Counted from the stretch's first letter, positions 52,335 through 60,558 are shown. The stretch: DNA of 64,000 nucleotides from DSWT01 sp035373625 (GCA_035373625.1 DAOSNS010000012.1:32543-96542); one strand, 5' to 3'. Numbers and translations are program-made. Notes: generated by a model not told the origin, from the letters alone.

Positions 52335-52756
52335 TGGAGATGGCGGGAATCGAACCCGCGTCCGAAGAATTCGACGATGAGCATCTACGAGCGTAGTCGG
52401 CGCTTGCCTTTCGCCCGGAGGGTCGCGGCCGACCGCGCCACATCCGAACTAGCCGATACGTCTTGGACTTCCTTATCGGCGTCTGGAAGTGTGCGCGCAG
52501 ACTTTATGTCACCGTACTCTACCACGCCTGCGAGGTGATAGAGGGGCGTGACCGGATCTTCCGGTCAGGTTTTGGATAACCCGTTCTGCTTACGCAGCGA
52601 GGGCGACCGGGGCGGTAGCCCAGGTATTCGCCATCGCGGGAATCCAGGTGTTTGCCTTTGGTTTGGCATTTTGGGTTTGCTCCTGGGTTTACGGAGACGG
52701 AGCCTCCCCGGCTCGCCGCCCATCTTCAGCCTTCCCCGTCGAAACCTATCATCCCC
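52335..52756 (-). ncRNA. ssrA: Transfer-messenger RNA (tmRNA)
   Basis: On the minus strand the RNA starts GGGGATGATAGGTTTCGACG, the standard tmRNA 5' end. It ends GCGGGTTCGATTCCCGCCAT followed by CTCCA, a complete T-arm and acceptor arm. The 5' GGGGATG pairs with 3' CATCTCC. The discriminator A is followed by CAC, so the CCA tail is not encoded. The message part reads GCG AAT ACC TGG GCT ACC GCC CCG GTC GCC CTC GCT GCG TAA, giving the tag ANTWATAPVALAA. The ALAA end is the usual ClpXP/FtsH degron. Length about 422 nt. It tags and rescues stalled ribosomes with SmpB (not in view). Confidence 0.95.
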
Positions 52757-52763
52757 ATGCCTT

Positions 52764-52791
52764 ATTATACCACAATTTTGTGCCGTTGAAA
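52764..52791 (-). promoter_or_regulatory. Promoter of tmRNA
   Basis: On the minus strand: TTTCAA (-35, 52786-52791), 16-nt spacer, TATAAT (-10, 52764-52769), 7 nt before the tmRNA 5' end. Confidence 0.75.
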
Positions 52792-52800
52792 CCGGGCCAG

Positions 52801-52933
52801 CAAGGCCTTATCATGCTTGCTCCACGGGGAACGTCAATTCCCCGTTTCTGGCCGATACCGTGATAAGCGACGCGAATCTGACAATCCGCTCGAAGCCAGA
52901 TGAAGTCACAGTAACGAGAATGATAAAGCCCCG
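52801..52933 (+). mobile_element. Palindromic MITE-like element, copy 4
   Basis: The element runs from CAAGGCCTTATCATGCTTGC to AACGAGAATGATAAAGCCCC. It is flanked by a perfect 9-bp direct repeat, CCGGGCCAG, at 52792-52800 and 52934-52942. It sits directly upstream of the tmRNA promoter without disrupting it. Internal hairpins have diverged from the other copies. Confidence 0.83.
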
Positions 52934-52975
52934 CCGGGCCAGGTCGCGAAAGTTTTGAAACACCAAGGCACCGCG

Positions 52976-53197
52976 TTACAGTGCGTCGCCAAGGATGATG
53001 CCGAACAGTCCCAACGCCGCGCCCAAATGGAGAAAGAGGTCTGTCTCCGCCAGCCAGGTGATGATGGGCCAGTGCGGCAGAAGATTGAACAGCAAATTGA
53101 GCAGGATCATCCCCACGCCGATAAGCACAGGCAGCCCTTTGTGGTGTGCAAGAAATTCGCTGACCTTTTTCAATAGTTCGCTTATTGCCTTCTCCAT
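52976..53197 (-). CDS. Small two-helix membrane protein
   Basis: This protein of 73 residues starts at ATG 53197 behind AAGGAGA. An amphipathic N-terminal helix (MEKAISELLKKVSEFLAHHKG) is followed by two hydrophobic helices (about 22-43 and 52-72). No family is recognised. It resembles the small helical membrane proteins common in bacteria, of unknown role. The next gene upstream reads the other way, with the inositol synthase promoter between them. A good ribosome-binding site and clear helix pattern support a real gene. Confidence 0.65.
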   Translation of the reverse strand: MEKAISELLKKVSEFLAHHKGLPVLIGVGMILLNLLFNLLPHWPIITWLAETDLFLHLGAALGLFGIILGDAL

Positions 53198-53267
53198 AGG
53201 AATCTCCTTGTCCAATCCTCCCAACGTGTTATGGATGATTGTAGCACAGGACTTAAGGGAGGCAATT

Positions 53268-53295
53268 TTGACAAGTTCTCCATTTCGACTACAAT
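53268..53295 (+). promoter_or_regulatory. Strong promoter of inositol-phosphate synthase
   Basis: TTGACA (53268-53273), 16-nt spacer, TACAAT (53290-53295). It is the best promoter in the window. Transcription would start around 53302, right at the edge of the 24-bp palindrome. Confidence 0.8.
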
Positions 53296-53303
53296 GAAAC
53301 AAA

Positions 53304-53327
53304 ATACATAAAGAATTCTTTATGTAT
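53304..53327. promoter_or_regulatory. 24-bp perfect palindrome (putative operator)
   Basis: The half-site ATACATAAAGAA is followed by its exact complement TTCTTTATGTAT, with no spacer. It covers the expected transcription start region of the inositol synthase gene and lies 33 bp before its ATG. A dimeric repressor site is the simplest reading; a stem in the 5' leader is another. Confidence 0.65.
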
Positions 53328-53359
53328 CTACATTATTCACAAAACAGGAGGACTTTGCA

Positions 53360-54475
53360 ATGGTCAAGAAGAAGGTTCGCGTCGCCATCATCGGTGTTGG
53401 CAACTGCGCCTCGGCACTGGTGCAGGGGGTAGAATTCTACAAAAACGCCCCGGATGACGCCTTTATCCCCGGCCTGATGCATCCGCGTTTGGGGCCGTAC
53501 CACATCAGCGACATCGAGTTTACCGCCGCGTTCGAAATCAATGCGACCAAAGTGGGTAAAGATTTGTCCGAAGCCATTTTCGCCTACCCTAATAACACGC
53601 TTAAGTTTGCGGAGGTACCGCATCTGGGAGTGCCCGTCTATCGCGGGATGACGCACGACGGTCTGGGCAAGTACCTGTCCGAGATCATCGAGAAGGCACC
53701 CGGCCCCACGGCCGACATCGTCGGCATCCTCAAAGACACCCATACCGACGTGGTGGTCAACTTCCTGCCGGTCGGCAGTGAAATGGCAACCAAATGGTAC
53801 GTCGAGCAGGTGTTGGACGCCGGGTGTGCGTTTGTCAACGGCATCCCTGTCTTTATCGCGCGCGAAGCCTACTGGCAGAAACGCTTTGCCGAGCGCGGGC
53901 TGCCGGTGATCGGTGACGACGTGAAGAGCCAGGTCGGCGCGACGATCTTGCACCGCATTTTGGCGAAGCTGTTCGTGGATCGCGGCGTGCGCCTCGACCA
54001 CACCTACCAGTTGAACTTTGGCGGCAACACCGATTTTCTCAACATGTTGGAGCGCGAACGCCTGGAATCCAAGAAAATCTCTAAGACCTCGGCCGTGACC
54101 AGCCAGGTGCCTTATGATATGGGGGAGAAGAACGTCCACGTCGGTCCAAGCGACTACGTGCCGTGGCTTGAAGATCACAAGTATTGCTACATCAAGATGG
54201 AGGGGACGACCTTCGGCAATGCGCCGCTGTTGCTGGAAGCGAAACTCGAGGTGTGGGACAGCCCCAACAGTGCGGGGGTGATCATTGATGCCATTCGCAC
54301 CGCCAAGATTGCGTTGGATCGTGGATTGGCGGGAGCGATTGTGGAGCCGTCCGCCTACTTTATGAAATCCCCGCCGATCCAGTTCCCCGATGACCAGGCG
54401 CGGGACCGTCTGGAAGCCTACATTGCCGGCGACTGCGTCACAACACTCGGCCAGGAAGCGATCAAAGACAAATAG
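53360..54475 (+). CDS. ino1: Inositol-3-phosphate synthase
   Basis: This NAD-dependent enzyme of 371 residues has the opening VRVAIIGVGNCASALVQGVE, VVVNFLPVGSEMATKWYVEQ, VNGIPVFIA, and the catalytic block VIGDDVKSQVGATILHR and LNFGGNTDFLNM with Lys-rich KKISKTSAV. The length is that of the short bacterial form found in actinobacteria and Chloroflexota. It makes 1L-myo-inositol 1-phosphate from glucose 6-phosphate, feeding inositol lipids or compatible solutes. It is strongly promoted (53268) with a palindrome at the start region, suggesting tight control, perhaps by osmotic or phosphate state (inference). A hairpin follows at 54504. Confidence 0.93.
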   Translation: MVKKKVRVAIIGVGNCASALVQGVEFYKNAPDDAFIPGLMHPRLGPYHISDIEFTAAFEINATKVGKDLSEAIFAYPNNTLKFAEVPHLGVPVYRGMTHDGLGKYLSEIIEKAPGPTADIVGILKDTHTDVVVNFLPVGSEMATKWYVEQVLDAGCAFVNGIPVFIAREAYWQKRFAERGLPVIGDDVKSQVGATILHRILAKLFVDRGVRLDHTYQLNFGGNTDFLNMLERERLESKKISKTSAVTSQVPYDMGEKNVHVGPSDYVPWLEDHKYCYIKMEGTTFGNAPLLLEAKLEVWDSPNSAGVIIDAIRTAKIALDRGLAGAIVEPSAYFMKSPPIQFPDDQARDRLEAYIAGDCVTTLGQEAIKDK

Positions 54476-54503
54476 CGCCTCTTCGCATAGATTTATACAA
54501 AAG

Positions 54504-54540
54504 CGTGATGCGTGACCTTTTTTACGGGTCACGCATCACG
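54504..54540. terminator. Hairpin of the CGTGATGCGTGA family after ino1
   Basis: A perfect 14-bp stem, CGTGATGCGTGACC (54504-54517), and its complement (54527-54540) surround a 9-base T-rich loop. It lies between convergent genes and is likely a two-way terminator. A related hairpin is at 61395-61427. Confidence 0.7.
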
Positions 54541-54550
54541 TCATCATACA

Positions 54551-54766
54551 TCAGCAAAGACTCGCAATCACCATCAACAGCCCCACCAGCGCCAGCGGGA
54601 TGCCCACAATCGCCCCCACGATGGTCAGGCTAACGATGACGCCGGCGATGAGCAACACCAGCCCCACGATCCCCACAACCAACCGCCCCGTCAGGCCGAT
54701 GATCCAGAAAATCAGCTTGAAGAGCAACTCGAACGGCAACCAGAGCAATTTGATCAAGAATTTCAT
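54551..54766 (-). CDS. Small glycine/valine-rich membrane protein
   Basis: This protein of 71 residues starts at ATG 54766 behind GGGAGGATAGGG; longer upstream frames read through the AATTCGT repeat. The chain is almost wholly hydrophobic, with two or three membrane segments and Gly residues spaced as in packed helices (IVGLVLLIAGVIVSLTIVGAI). No family is recognised. It is convergent with ino1. Confidence 0.6.
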   Translation of the reverse strand: MKFLIKLLWLPFELLFKLIFWIIGLTGRLVVGIVGLVLLIAGVIVSLTIVGAIVGIPLALVGLLMVIASLC

Positions 54767-54796
54767 CCCTATCCTCCCATAACGAAATGATTCTGT

Positions 54797-54846
54797 AATC
54801 CGCAATTCGTAATTCGTAATTCGCAATCCGCGATTCATAATTCATA
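54797..54846. repeat. AATTCGT heptamer tract, copy 2
   Basis: About six imperfect tandem units of AATTCGT/AATTCGC with decayed edges (GCGATTCATAATTC). Same family as 6202-6250. It lies just upstream of the small membrane protein gene. Confidence 0.75.
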
Positions 54847-54949
54847 TTACGTAAGTGAATTACAAGAGTTGCACAAATTCGGGCACGTACCGAGCACGAA
54901 TTAAATCCTGGATGACGAATAAATAAGGCGCGTCCTCATTCGCGGGCAA

Positions 54950-55076
54950 GGCTTTATCATTCTCGTTACAGTGACTTCAACTGGCTATGGGCGGATCGCC
55001 AGATCCGCGTTTCTCAACATATCAGCTAAAAGCGGGGAACTGGCGTTCCCCTCGGCGCAAGAATGATAAGGCCCTA
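54950..55076 (-). mobile_element. Palindromic MITE-like element, copy 5 (inverted)
   Basis: This copy is in the opposite orientation, from GGCTTTATCATTCTCGTTAC to AAGAATGATAAGGCCCTA. Both internal hairpins are perfect (GCGGATC/GATCCGC and GGGGAAC/GTTCCCC). It is flanked by a 13-bp direct repeat, CATTCGCGGGCAA, at 54937-54949 and 55077-55089. It has the longest duplication and the best-preserved hairpins of the five. Confidence 0.88.
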
Positions 55077-55180
55077 CATTCGCGGGCAACGGGTTTCTGT
55101 GGTACAATGAAATGGAATAAAAAATCATGAATCGTAATGGAAGGGGAAGGCTATGACGCCCACGGCATCCACTTTCCCTG

Positions 55181-55267
55181 GAAAAACTTTCGGCGCTGGA
55201 AACGTTATACCGACAAGGCAATCAGAGCAATCTCATTGATTTGACCGTAGACAATTGGAAGTGCTGA
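55181..55267 (+). pseudogene. Fragment of a small protein gene
   Basis: One frame reads EKLSALETLYRQGNQSNLID followed by LTVDNWKC and a stop. It looks like the N-terminal helix of short bacterial proteins starting with LETLYRQGYRS. It has no start codon in frame nearby; a good ribosome-binding site and ATG (55153) lie in another frame, as after a frameshift. Probably a remnant. Confidence 0.3.
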
Positions 55268-55282
55268 AACAAGAATTAACCC

Positions 55283-57373
55283 GTGAAACTTACCGATTCC
55301 CAAAACGCGATCATCCAGGCCCCTTTCGACCGTAAAATCTTCCTTGAAGGCCCTGCCGGCGCCGGCAAAACAACAACAGGAGTTGGACGCCTGGTATTTT
55401 TACTGCTGAGCGGCGTCCCGGCAGAGCGTATCCTCGTGCTGACGCCACAACGCACGCTTGCCACGCCTTACAATGAGGCTTTGTACCATCCCGATATCGC
55501 TGCCGGCGGATTGGTGAACGTTGCCACGGTGGGTGGGTTGGCCCGCCGCATGGTAGACCTCTTCTGGCCACTCGTTGTGGAGGAAGCCGGGTTCGGCAAG
55601 CCGGATGAACGGCCGATCTTCCTCACGCTGGAGACGGCACAATACTACATGGCGCGCATTGTCACCCCGCTGGTGGAAGAACAGGGCTACTTCGAAGCCA
55701 TCAACATTGACCGCAACCGGCTCTATAGTCAGATTCTCGACAACCTCAACAAGGCCGCCGTTGTCGGCTTCCCCTACACTGAAATCGCCGAACGGTTGCG
55801 CGGCGCGTGGGTGGGTGAATCGGCTCAGGGACGCACCTACGACCAGGCGCAGGAGTGCGCGGCGCGCTTTCGCCGTTACTGCCTTGAACATAACCTCTTG
55901 GATTTCTCATTGCAACTGGATGTCTTCTTCACACACCTGTGGACCGAGCCACTGTGCCGTGACTACCTGCTTAACAGTTATACGCACCTGCTCGTGGATA
56001 ACGTGGAAGAGGATGTGCCCGTAGCCCACGATCTCATCTACAGTTGGCTGCCCCATGCAGAGTCGGCGCTTATCATCTTTGACCAGGACGCCGGCTATCG
56101 CAGCTTCCTCGGCGCCGATCCGGTGAGCGCCTACGCTTTGCGTGAGATGTGCGACGAGCAGGTGACGTTCAACGAATCCTTTGTGGCTTCGCCGCCGGTG
56201 CAGGCTTTTGGGGACACATTAGGGCACATTTTGCAGCCGGGCGCCGTGGGCACACCACCGGTCGCACCGGCGCCGGATCTCAAAGCCGTGTTGCATTTTG
56301 AGAGCTGCCGCTATCACCCTGATATGCTCGATTGGACTGCCGATACCATCGCCGCGCTTGTCCACAACGACGGCCTCGCGCCCGGTGAGATCGTCGTCCT
56401 TGCGCCGTTCCTCACCGACGCGCTGCGCTTTTCGCTCACGCACCGCCTGGAACAGCGGGACGTGCCGGTGCGTTCCCACCGTCCCTCACGCGCCTTGCGT
56501 GAAGAGCCGGCCACGCAGACCTTGCTCACCTGGGCGGCGCTCGCGCATCCCCAATGGGGCATCCTCCCCCGCAACTATGACGTGGCCTACGCGCTCATGG
56601 AAACCATCGCCGATCTGGATCTGGTGCGTGCGCAACTGCTGGCCGAGGTGCTCTATCGCGTCAAGGACAACACCCCCTCGCTGGCGCCCTTCGATGGGGT
56701 GAATCCCGATATGCAGCAGCGCATCACTTACATCTTCGGAGGGCGTTACGAGGCGCTGCGGCTATGGTTGGACACCTATCGCGCCGGTGATGCCGCCCCA
56801 CTGGATCACTTCCTGGCGCGGCTTTTCGGCGAAGTGCTCTCGCAGCCCGGCTACGGGTTTCATCAAGATTTCGACGCGGCGCGGGTGGCGGCCATGTTGA
56901 TCGAGTCGGTGCAGAAGTTCCGCTGGATTGCCACCGACTTGCCCGCCGACAAGCCCCTCGGCCAGGAATATCTGGAGATGGTACAACGCGGCGTGATTGC
57001 GGCGCAGTATCTGGAACCCTGGAAAGCAATGGAAGAAAACAGTGTGTTGTTGGCGCCGGCTTACACCTTCCTGCTGAGCAACCGTCCCGTGGACGTGCAG
57101 TTCTGGCTCAACGTCGGCGGGACAGGCTGGTGGGAGCGCCTGTATCAACCGTTGACGCACCCTTACGTGCTCAGTCGGCGCTGGCCGAAGGGACAACCCT
57201 GGACCGATACCGATGAAGTCGCCATGCGGCAGACGGCGTTGCGCCGGCTTGTCATCGGCCTGGTGCGCCGCTGCCGTAAGGCCATCTACCTGGGCCTGAG
57301 CGAACTCGGCGAGCAGGGATACGAACAGACCGGGCCACTGCTCAAGGCAATCCAGCGTGTTCTGCGGACGTAA
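55283..57373 (+). CDS. Degenerate UvrD/AddB-like helicase subunit
   Basis: This protein of 696 residues has an intact Walker A (GPAGAGKTT, 23-31). The Walker B region reads LLVDNVEED (D239): the catalytic Glu of the usual VDExQD is Asn. No clear helicase motifs V and VI are seen at the C-terminus. This is the state of AddB and similar partner subunits: a superfamily 1 fold that binds nucleotide but probably does not translocate. The start is GTG 55283. It is followed by a full UvrD-type helicase and an AddB-type nuclease, so it probably belongs to a DNA-end processing complex. Confidence 0.75.
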   Translation: MKLTDSQNAIIQAPFDRKIFLEGPAGAGKTTTGVGRLVFLLLSGVPAERILVLTPQRTLATPYNEALYHPDIAAGGLVNVATVGGLARRMVDLFWPLVVEEAGFGKPDERPIFLTLETAQYYMARIVTPLVEEQGYFEAINIDRNRLYSQILDNLNKAAVVGFPYTEIAERLRGAWVGESAQGRTYDQAQECAARFRRYCLEHNLLDFSLQLDVFFTHLWTEPLCRDYLLNSYTHLLVDNVEEDVPVAHDLIYSWLPHAESALIIFDQDAGYRSFLGADPVSAYALREMCDEQVTFNESFVASPPVQAFGDTLGHILQPGAVGTPPVAPAPDLKAVLHFESCRYHPDMLDWTADTIAALVHNDGLAPGEIVVLAPFLTDALRFSLTHRLEQRDVPVRSHRPSRALREEPATQTLLTWAALAHPQWGILPRNYDVAYALMETIADLDLVRAQLLAEVLYRVKDNTPSLAPFDGVNPDMQQRITYIFGGRYEALRLWLDTYRAGDAAPLDHFLARLFGEVLSQPGYGFHQDFDAARVAAMLIESVQKFRWIATDLPADKPLGQEYLEMVQRGVIAAQYLEPWKAMEENSVLLAPAYTFLLSNRPVDVQFWLNVGGTGWWERLYQPLTHPYVLSRRWPKGQPWTDTDEVAMRQTALRRLVIGLVRRCRKAIYLGLSELGEQGYEQTGPLLKAIQRVLRT

Positions 57374-57386
57374 TGACCGATCATCA

Positions 57387-59633
57387 ATGACAGAGTTTCA
57401 ACCACGACTTAATCAACGTGCAGTGCTTGCCTACACCGGTGGGCGGATGGGCGTTGCAGCAGTGCCGGGCAGCGGCAAGACGTGGACGCTCTCGTTGCTG
57501 GCGGCCAGGCTCATCGCCGAAGGTAACCTGGGCGACGATCAGGAAGTGTTGATCGTCACCCTGGTCAACTCGGCCGTGAGCAATTTCGCCGGGCGCGTGG
57601 CGCGCTTCGTACAGGAGCGCGGGTTACTGCCTCACGTCGGCTATCGCGTGCGCACACTGCACGGCCTGGCGCATGACATCGTGCGTGAGCGACCGGCACT
57701 GGCGGGCCTGGCCGACGATTTTCAGATCATTGACGAGCGCGCCGCACAGGAGATTCTGGAAGATGCCGCGCAAGCCTGGGTGCGCCAACATCCCAACAGC
57801 CTGGACGCCATCCTTGCCGCCGACGTAGACGAAACCCGCGCAGCATGGGTGCGGCGTGAATCCTGGCCGGCTTACGTCATCCGCCTGGCAACCAGCTTCA
57901 TCAAACAGACCAAAGACTTGCAACTGACGCCCGCCGACCTGCGTTACCGGCTGGATCGGTTCTCCGAGCCGCTGCCGCTGCTGGAGATGGGGTGCGCGAT
58001 TTACGCCGATTATCAGCGTGCGTTGGCCTATCGCGGGGGTGTGGACTTCGATGACCTCATCCGCCTGGCCCTGCGCACGTTGAATCTCGATCCGGCGTTC
58101 CTGGCGCGACTGCGTGAACGCTGGCCCTACATCCTCGAAGACGAAGCGCAGGATAGCAGCAGCCTGCAAGAGAAAATCCTCGCCCTTCTCGCCGGACCGG
58201 AGGGCAATTGGGTGCGCGTCGGCGATCCCAATCAGGCAATTTACGAGACCTTCACCACCGCCAGCCCAGAATACTTACGCAAATTCATGAAACAGCCGGG
58301 CGTCCAGCCGCGAGATTTGCCGAACTCCGGGCGCTCGACACAGAGCATCATCAATCTGGCGAACTACCTCATCCGCTGGTGCAATGAGGCACATCCGATT
58401 CAGAAAGTCCGCAACGCTCTGGATGAACCCTATATCAAGCCAACACCGCCCGGCGACCCCCAGCCGAACCCGCCCGACGCACCGGAACACGTCCATTTTG
58501 TGACACGGAGCCTTTCGCCGCAACAGGAGATTGACCTGGTGGTGCGCTCTCTGGAACGCTGGCTGCCGGAGCACAAAGATGAAACCGTCGCCGTTCTCGT
58601 CCCGCGCAACGAACGCGGCTTCGAGGTGACAAACGCGCTAAAGACAAAGAACATCCCTTGCATCGAACTGCTGCGCAGTACGCGCTCCACACGGGAGGCG
58701 GCAGGAGCACTGACCCATCTGGGCATCTATCTCGCGGAGCCTGCATCGGCCAAAAAACTGGCGACCGTCTACCGGGTGTGGCAGCGTCAGAGCCGCGATG
58801 ACCCTGCTGCCGAGGCGCGGGTCGCCGAGGTCGCCAGGCTGCTGCGGCAGATCGCGCGCGTGGAGGATTACCTTTGGCCACGTGCCGACCGCGATTGGCT
58901 GGCCGAACAAAATTTCGAAGCGACCGACCCGTTGCTGTATGAACACCTGGTCGAGTTTCGGACGTTGGTGCGCCGCTGGCAGGGAACGACGACATTGCCC
59001 ATTGACCAGCTCATCCTTACGCTGGCGCAAGACCTGTTCTCCGCGCCCACCGACCTTGCCATTGCCCACAAACTCGCCGTGGTGCTGCGGCAGCACGCCG
59101 ATGCGCATCCCGAATGGCGTCTGCCCGAGCTGACGCAAGAGCTGGCCGTCATCGCCAAAAACGAGCGCAAATTCCTCGGCTTTACCGATGAAGACACCGG
59201 TTTCGACCCCGACAAACACAAGGGCGAAGTGGTCGTCTCGACGATCCACAAAGCGAAGGGGTTGGAATGGGATAAAGTGTACCTGCTGTCGGTCAACGAT
59301 TACGATTTTCCATCCGCGTTGCCACAGGACAGCTTTATCTCGGAAGCATGGTTCGCGCGCGATCACCTCAACCTGGAAGCCGAGGTGCTGGCGCAGTTGA
59401 AAGCCTTATGTGAAAATCCCGATGTCTTCATTTACGATGAGGGGGAAGCCACATTGAAGGCCCGCAGAGACTATGCCGCCGAGCGGCTGCGCTTGCTCTA
59501 TGTCGGCATCACCCGCGCACGCAAAGCGCTCACGGTGACGTGGAACACCGGACGGCGCGGCACCGCGCAACCGGCAGTGCCTTTCATCGCGCTGCAAACG
59601 TGGTGGGAGGAACAGAAATCTCAAAGGGATTAG
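57387..59633 (+). CDS. UvrD/PcrA-type superfamily 1 DNA helicase
   Basis: This protein of 748 residues has all motifs: Walker A VAAVPGSGKTWTL, Ia TLVNSAVSNF, Walker B ILEDEAQDSS, motif III VGDPNQAIYE, motif IV NSGRSTQSII, motif V VVSTIHKAKGLEWDKVYL and motif VI LLYVGITRARKALTV. It should move 3'-5' on DNA using ATP. No nuclease domain is fused at its C-terminus, unlike AddA; the nuclease is the next gene. ATG 57387 lies 13 bp after the previous stop, so it is the same operon. Together with 55283 and 59683 it would do break resection like AddAB or RecBCD. Confidence 0.9.
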   Translation: MTEFQPRLNQRAVLAYTGGRMGVAAVPGSGKTWTLSLLAARLIAEGNLGDDQEVLIVTLVNSAVSNFAGRVARFVQERGLLPHVGYRVRTLHGLAHDIVRERPALAGLADDFQIIDERAAQEILEDAAQAWVRQHPNSLDAILAADVDETRAAWVRRESWPAYVIRLATSFIKQTKDLQLTPADLRYRLDRFSEPLPLLEMGCAIYADYQRALAYRGGVDFDDLIRLALRTLNLDPAFLARLRERWPYILEDEAQDSSSLQEKILALLAGPEGNWVRVGDPNQAIYETFTTASPEYLRKFMKQPGVQPRDLPNSGRSTQSIINLANYLIRWCNEAHPIQKVRNALDEPYIKPTPPGDPQPNPPDAPEHVHFVTRSLSPQQEIDLVVRSLERWLPEHKDETVAVLVPRNERGFEVTNALKTKNIPCIELLRSTRSTREAAGALTHLGIYLAEPASAKKLATVYRVWQRQSRDDPAAEARVAEVARLLRQIARVEDYLWPRADRDWLAEQNFEATDPLLYEHLVEFRTLVRRWQGTTTLPIDQLILTLAQDLFSAPTDLAIAHKLAVVLRQHADAHPEWRLPELTQELAVIAKNERKFLGFTDEDTGFDPDKHKGEVVVSTIHKAKGLEWDKVYLLSVNDYDFPSALPQDSFISEAWFARDHLNLEAEVLAQLKALCENPDVFIYDEGEATLKARRDYAAERLRLLYVGITRARKALTVTWNTGRRGTAQPAVPFIALQTWWEEQKSQRD

Positions 59634-59682
59634 TCCCTTGTCTGCCCGGTTCCGCCGGGGGTAACTGAAAGGGGTAAACACG

Positions 59683-60519
59683 GTGTTTCCTGCTGATTTC
59701 CAGTTTAGCCAGGCCAGCCTGCAAGACTTTGTGGACTGTCCGCGTCGTTTTTACCTGCGGTACGTGTTGCGTGTTGCCTGGCCGGCCATCGCTGCCGAGC
59801 CGATCGAGGCTTATGAACGTCACCAGCAATTGGGATCGGCCTTTCACCGCATGGTGCAACAGCATCTGGTCGGTATCCCCGAAGCACGGCTGACCCATCT
59901 CGCCACCGATGCCGATTTGGAACGCTGGTGGCGCAATTATTGCGTCTACCGTCCGGCGGAGATGCTTCAGAACGCCGCCCATCACCCGGAGATCATGCTG
60001 ATGGCGGCATTAGGGGGAAGGCGTCTCGTGGCAAAGTATGACCTGATCGTCATACAGGCCGGGCAGCGCGCCGTGATCTTCGACTCGAAGACCTCGCCGG
60101 CGCGTCCCAAACCTTTGACCTTACAGACACGCTTGCAGACGCGCGTCTATCGCTATTTGCTCGTCCGCGCCGGTGCACACCTCAATGGTGGACAGCCCTT
60201 CGATCCCGCGCAAATCGAGATGATCTACTGGTTTGCCGAGCACCCCGAAGCACCCGTGCGCCTGCCCTACGACGTAGCGCACTATCACGACGACGCGCAG
60301 TACCTGGAGACCCTCATCGCGCAAATCCTGGCTTTGCCAGAAGCGGACTTCACGCCGACCGACGACGAGCAACATTGCAAGTACTGTCCCTACCGTTCTT
60401 ACTGCGATCGGGGCATTCGGGCCGGCGTTCTGGGCGAAACCGATGATGACCGACTCATGGAAGAATTCGGGATAAATCTGGATTTCGACTTTGAACAGAT
60501 CGCCGAGATTGCGTTTTAG
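59683..60519 (+). CDS. PD-(D/E)xK nuclease with 4Fe-4S cluster (AddB/RecB C-terminal type)
   Basis: This protein of 278 residues has an opening FSQASLQDFVDCPRRFYLRY, as in AddB/Cas4-like nucleases. The catalytic motif is VAKYDLI followed by VIFDSKTS (D134, K136). Four cysteines, C19, C232, C235 and C241, show the C-x(n)-C-x2-C-x5-C spacing of the iron-sulfur clamp in AddB and Cas4. A QxxxY motif (QTRVYRYLL) follows the core. It starts at GTG 59683 with GAAAGGGG upstream, 49 bp after the helicase. It is most likely the separate nuclease subunit of the three-gene recombination complex. No CRISPR array or other cas genes are near. Confidence 0.85.
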   Translation: MFPADFQFSQASLQDFVDCPRRFYLRYVLRVAWPAIAAEPIEAYERHQQLGSAFHRMVQQHLVGIPEARLTHLATDADLERWWRNYCVYRPAEMLQNAAHHPEIMLMAALGGRRLVAKYDLIVIQAGQRAVIFDSKTSPARPKPLTLQTRLQTRVYRYLLVRAGAHLNGGQPFDPAQIEMIYWFAEHPEAPVRLPYDVAHYHDDAQYLETLIAQILALPEADFTPTDDEQHCKYCPYRSYCDRGIRAGVLGETDDDRLMEEFGINLDFDFEQIAEIAF

Positions 60520-60530
60520 GTCCGCCCGAG

Positions 60531-60558
60531 TTGAAAAATTGCCCTCAACAGGTACAAT
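60531..60558 (+). promoter_or_regulatory. Promoter of gpmA
   Basis: TTGAAA (60531-60536), 16-nt spacer, TACAAT (60553-60558), 45 bp before the start codon. The 5' leader holds a TTGAACGTT-family half palindrome (AACGTTCAAACG). Confidence 0.7.

Larger units (their letters stand above)
54767..55282. other. Intergenic region with repeats, MITE copy 5 and a gene fragment
   Basis: This 516-bp gap has no intact gene. It contains the heptamer tract (54797-54846), MITE copy 5 (54950-55076), a TACAAT -10-like box (about 55102) and a short coding-like fragment (55181-55267). Confidence 0.6.

Noticed and set aside
53333..54532. Minus-strand frame of about 400 codons opposite ino1
   Set aside because: The sense strand encodes a full inositol-phosphate synthase with promoter and ribosome-binding site.
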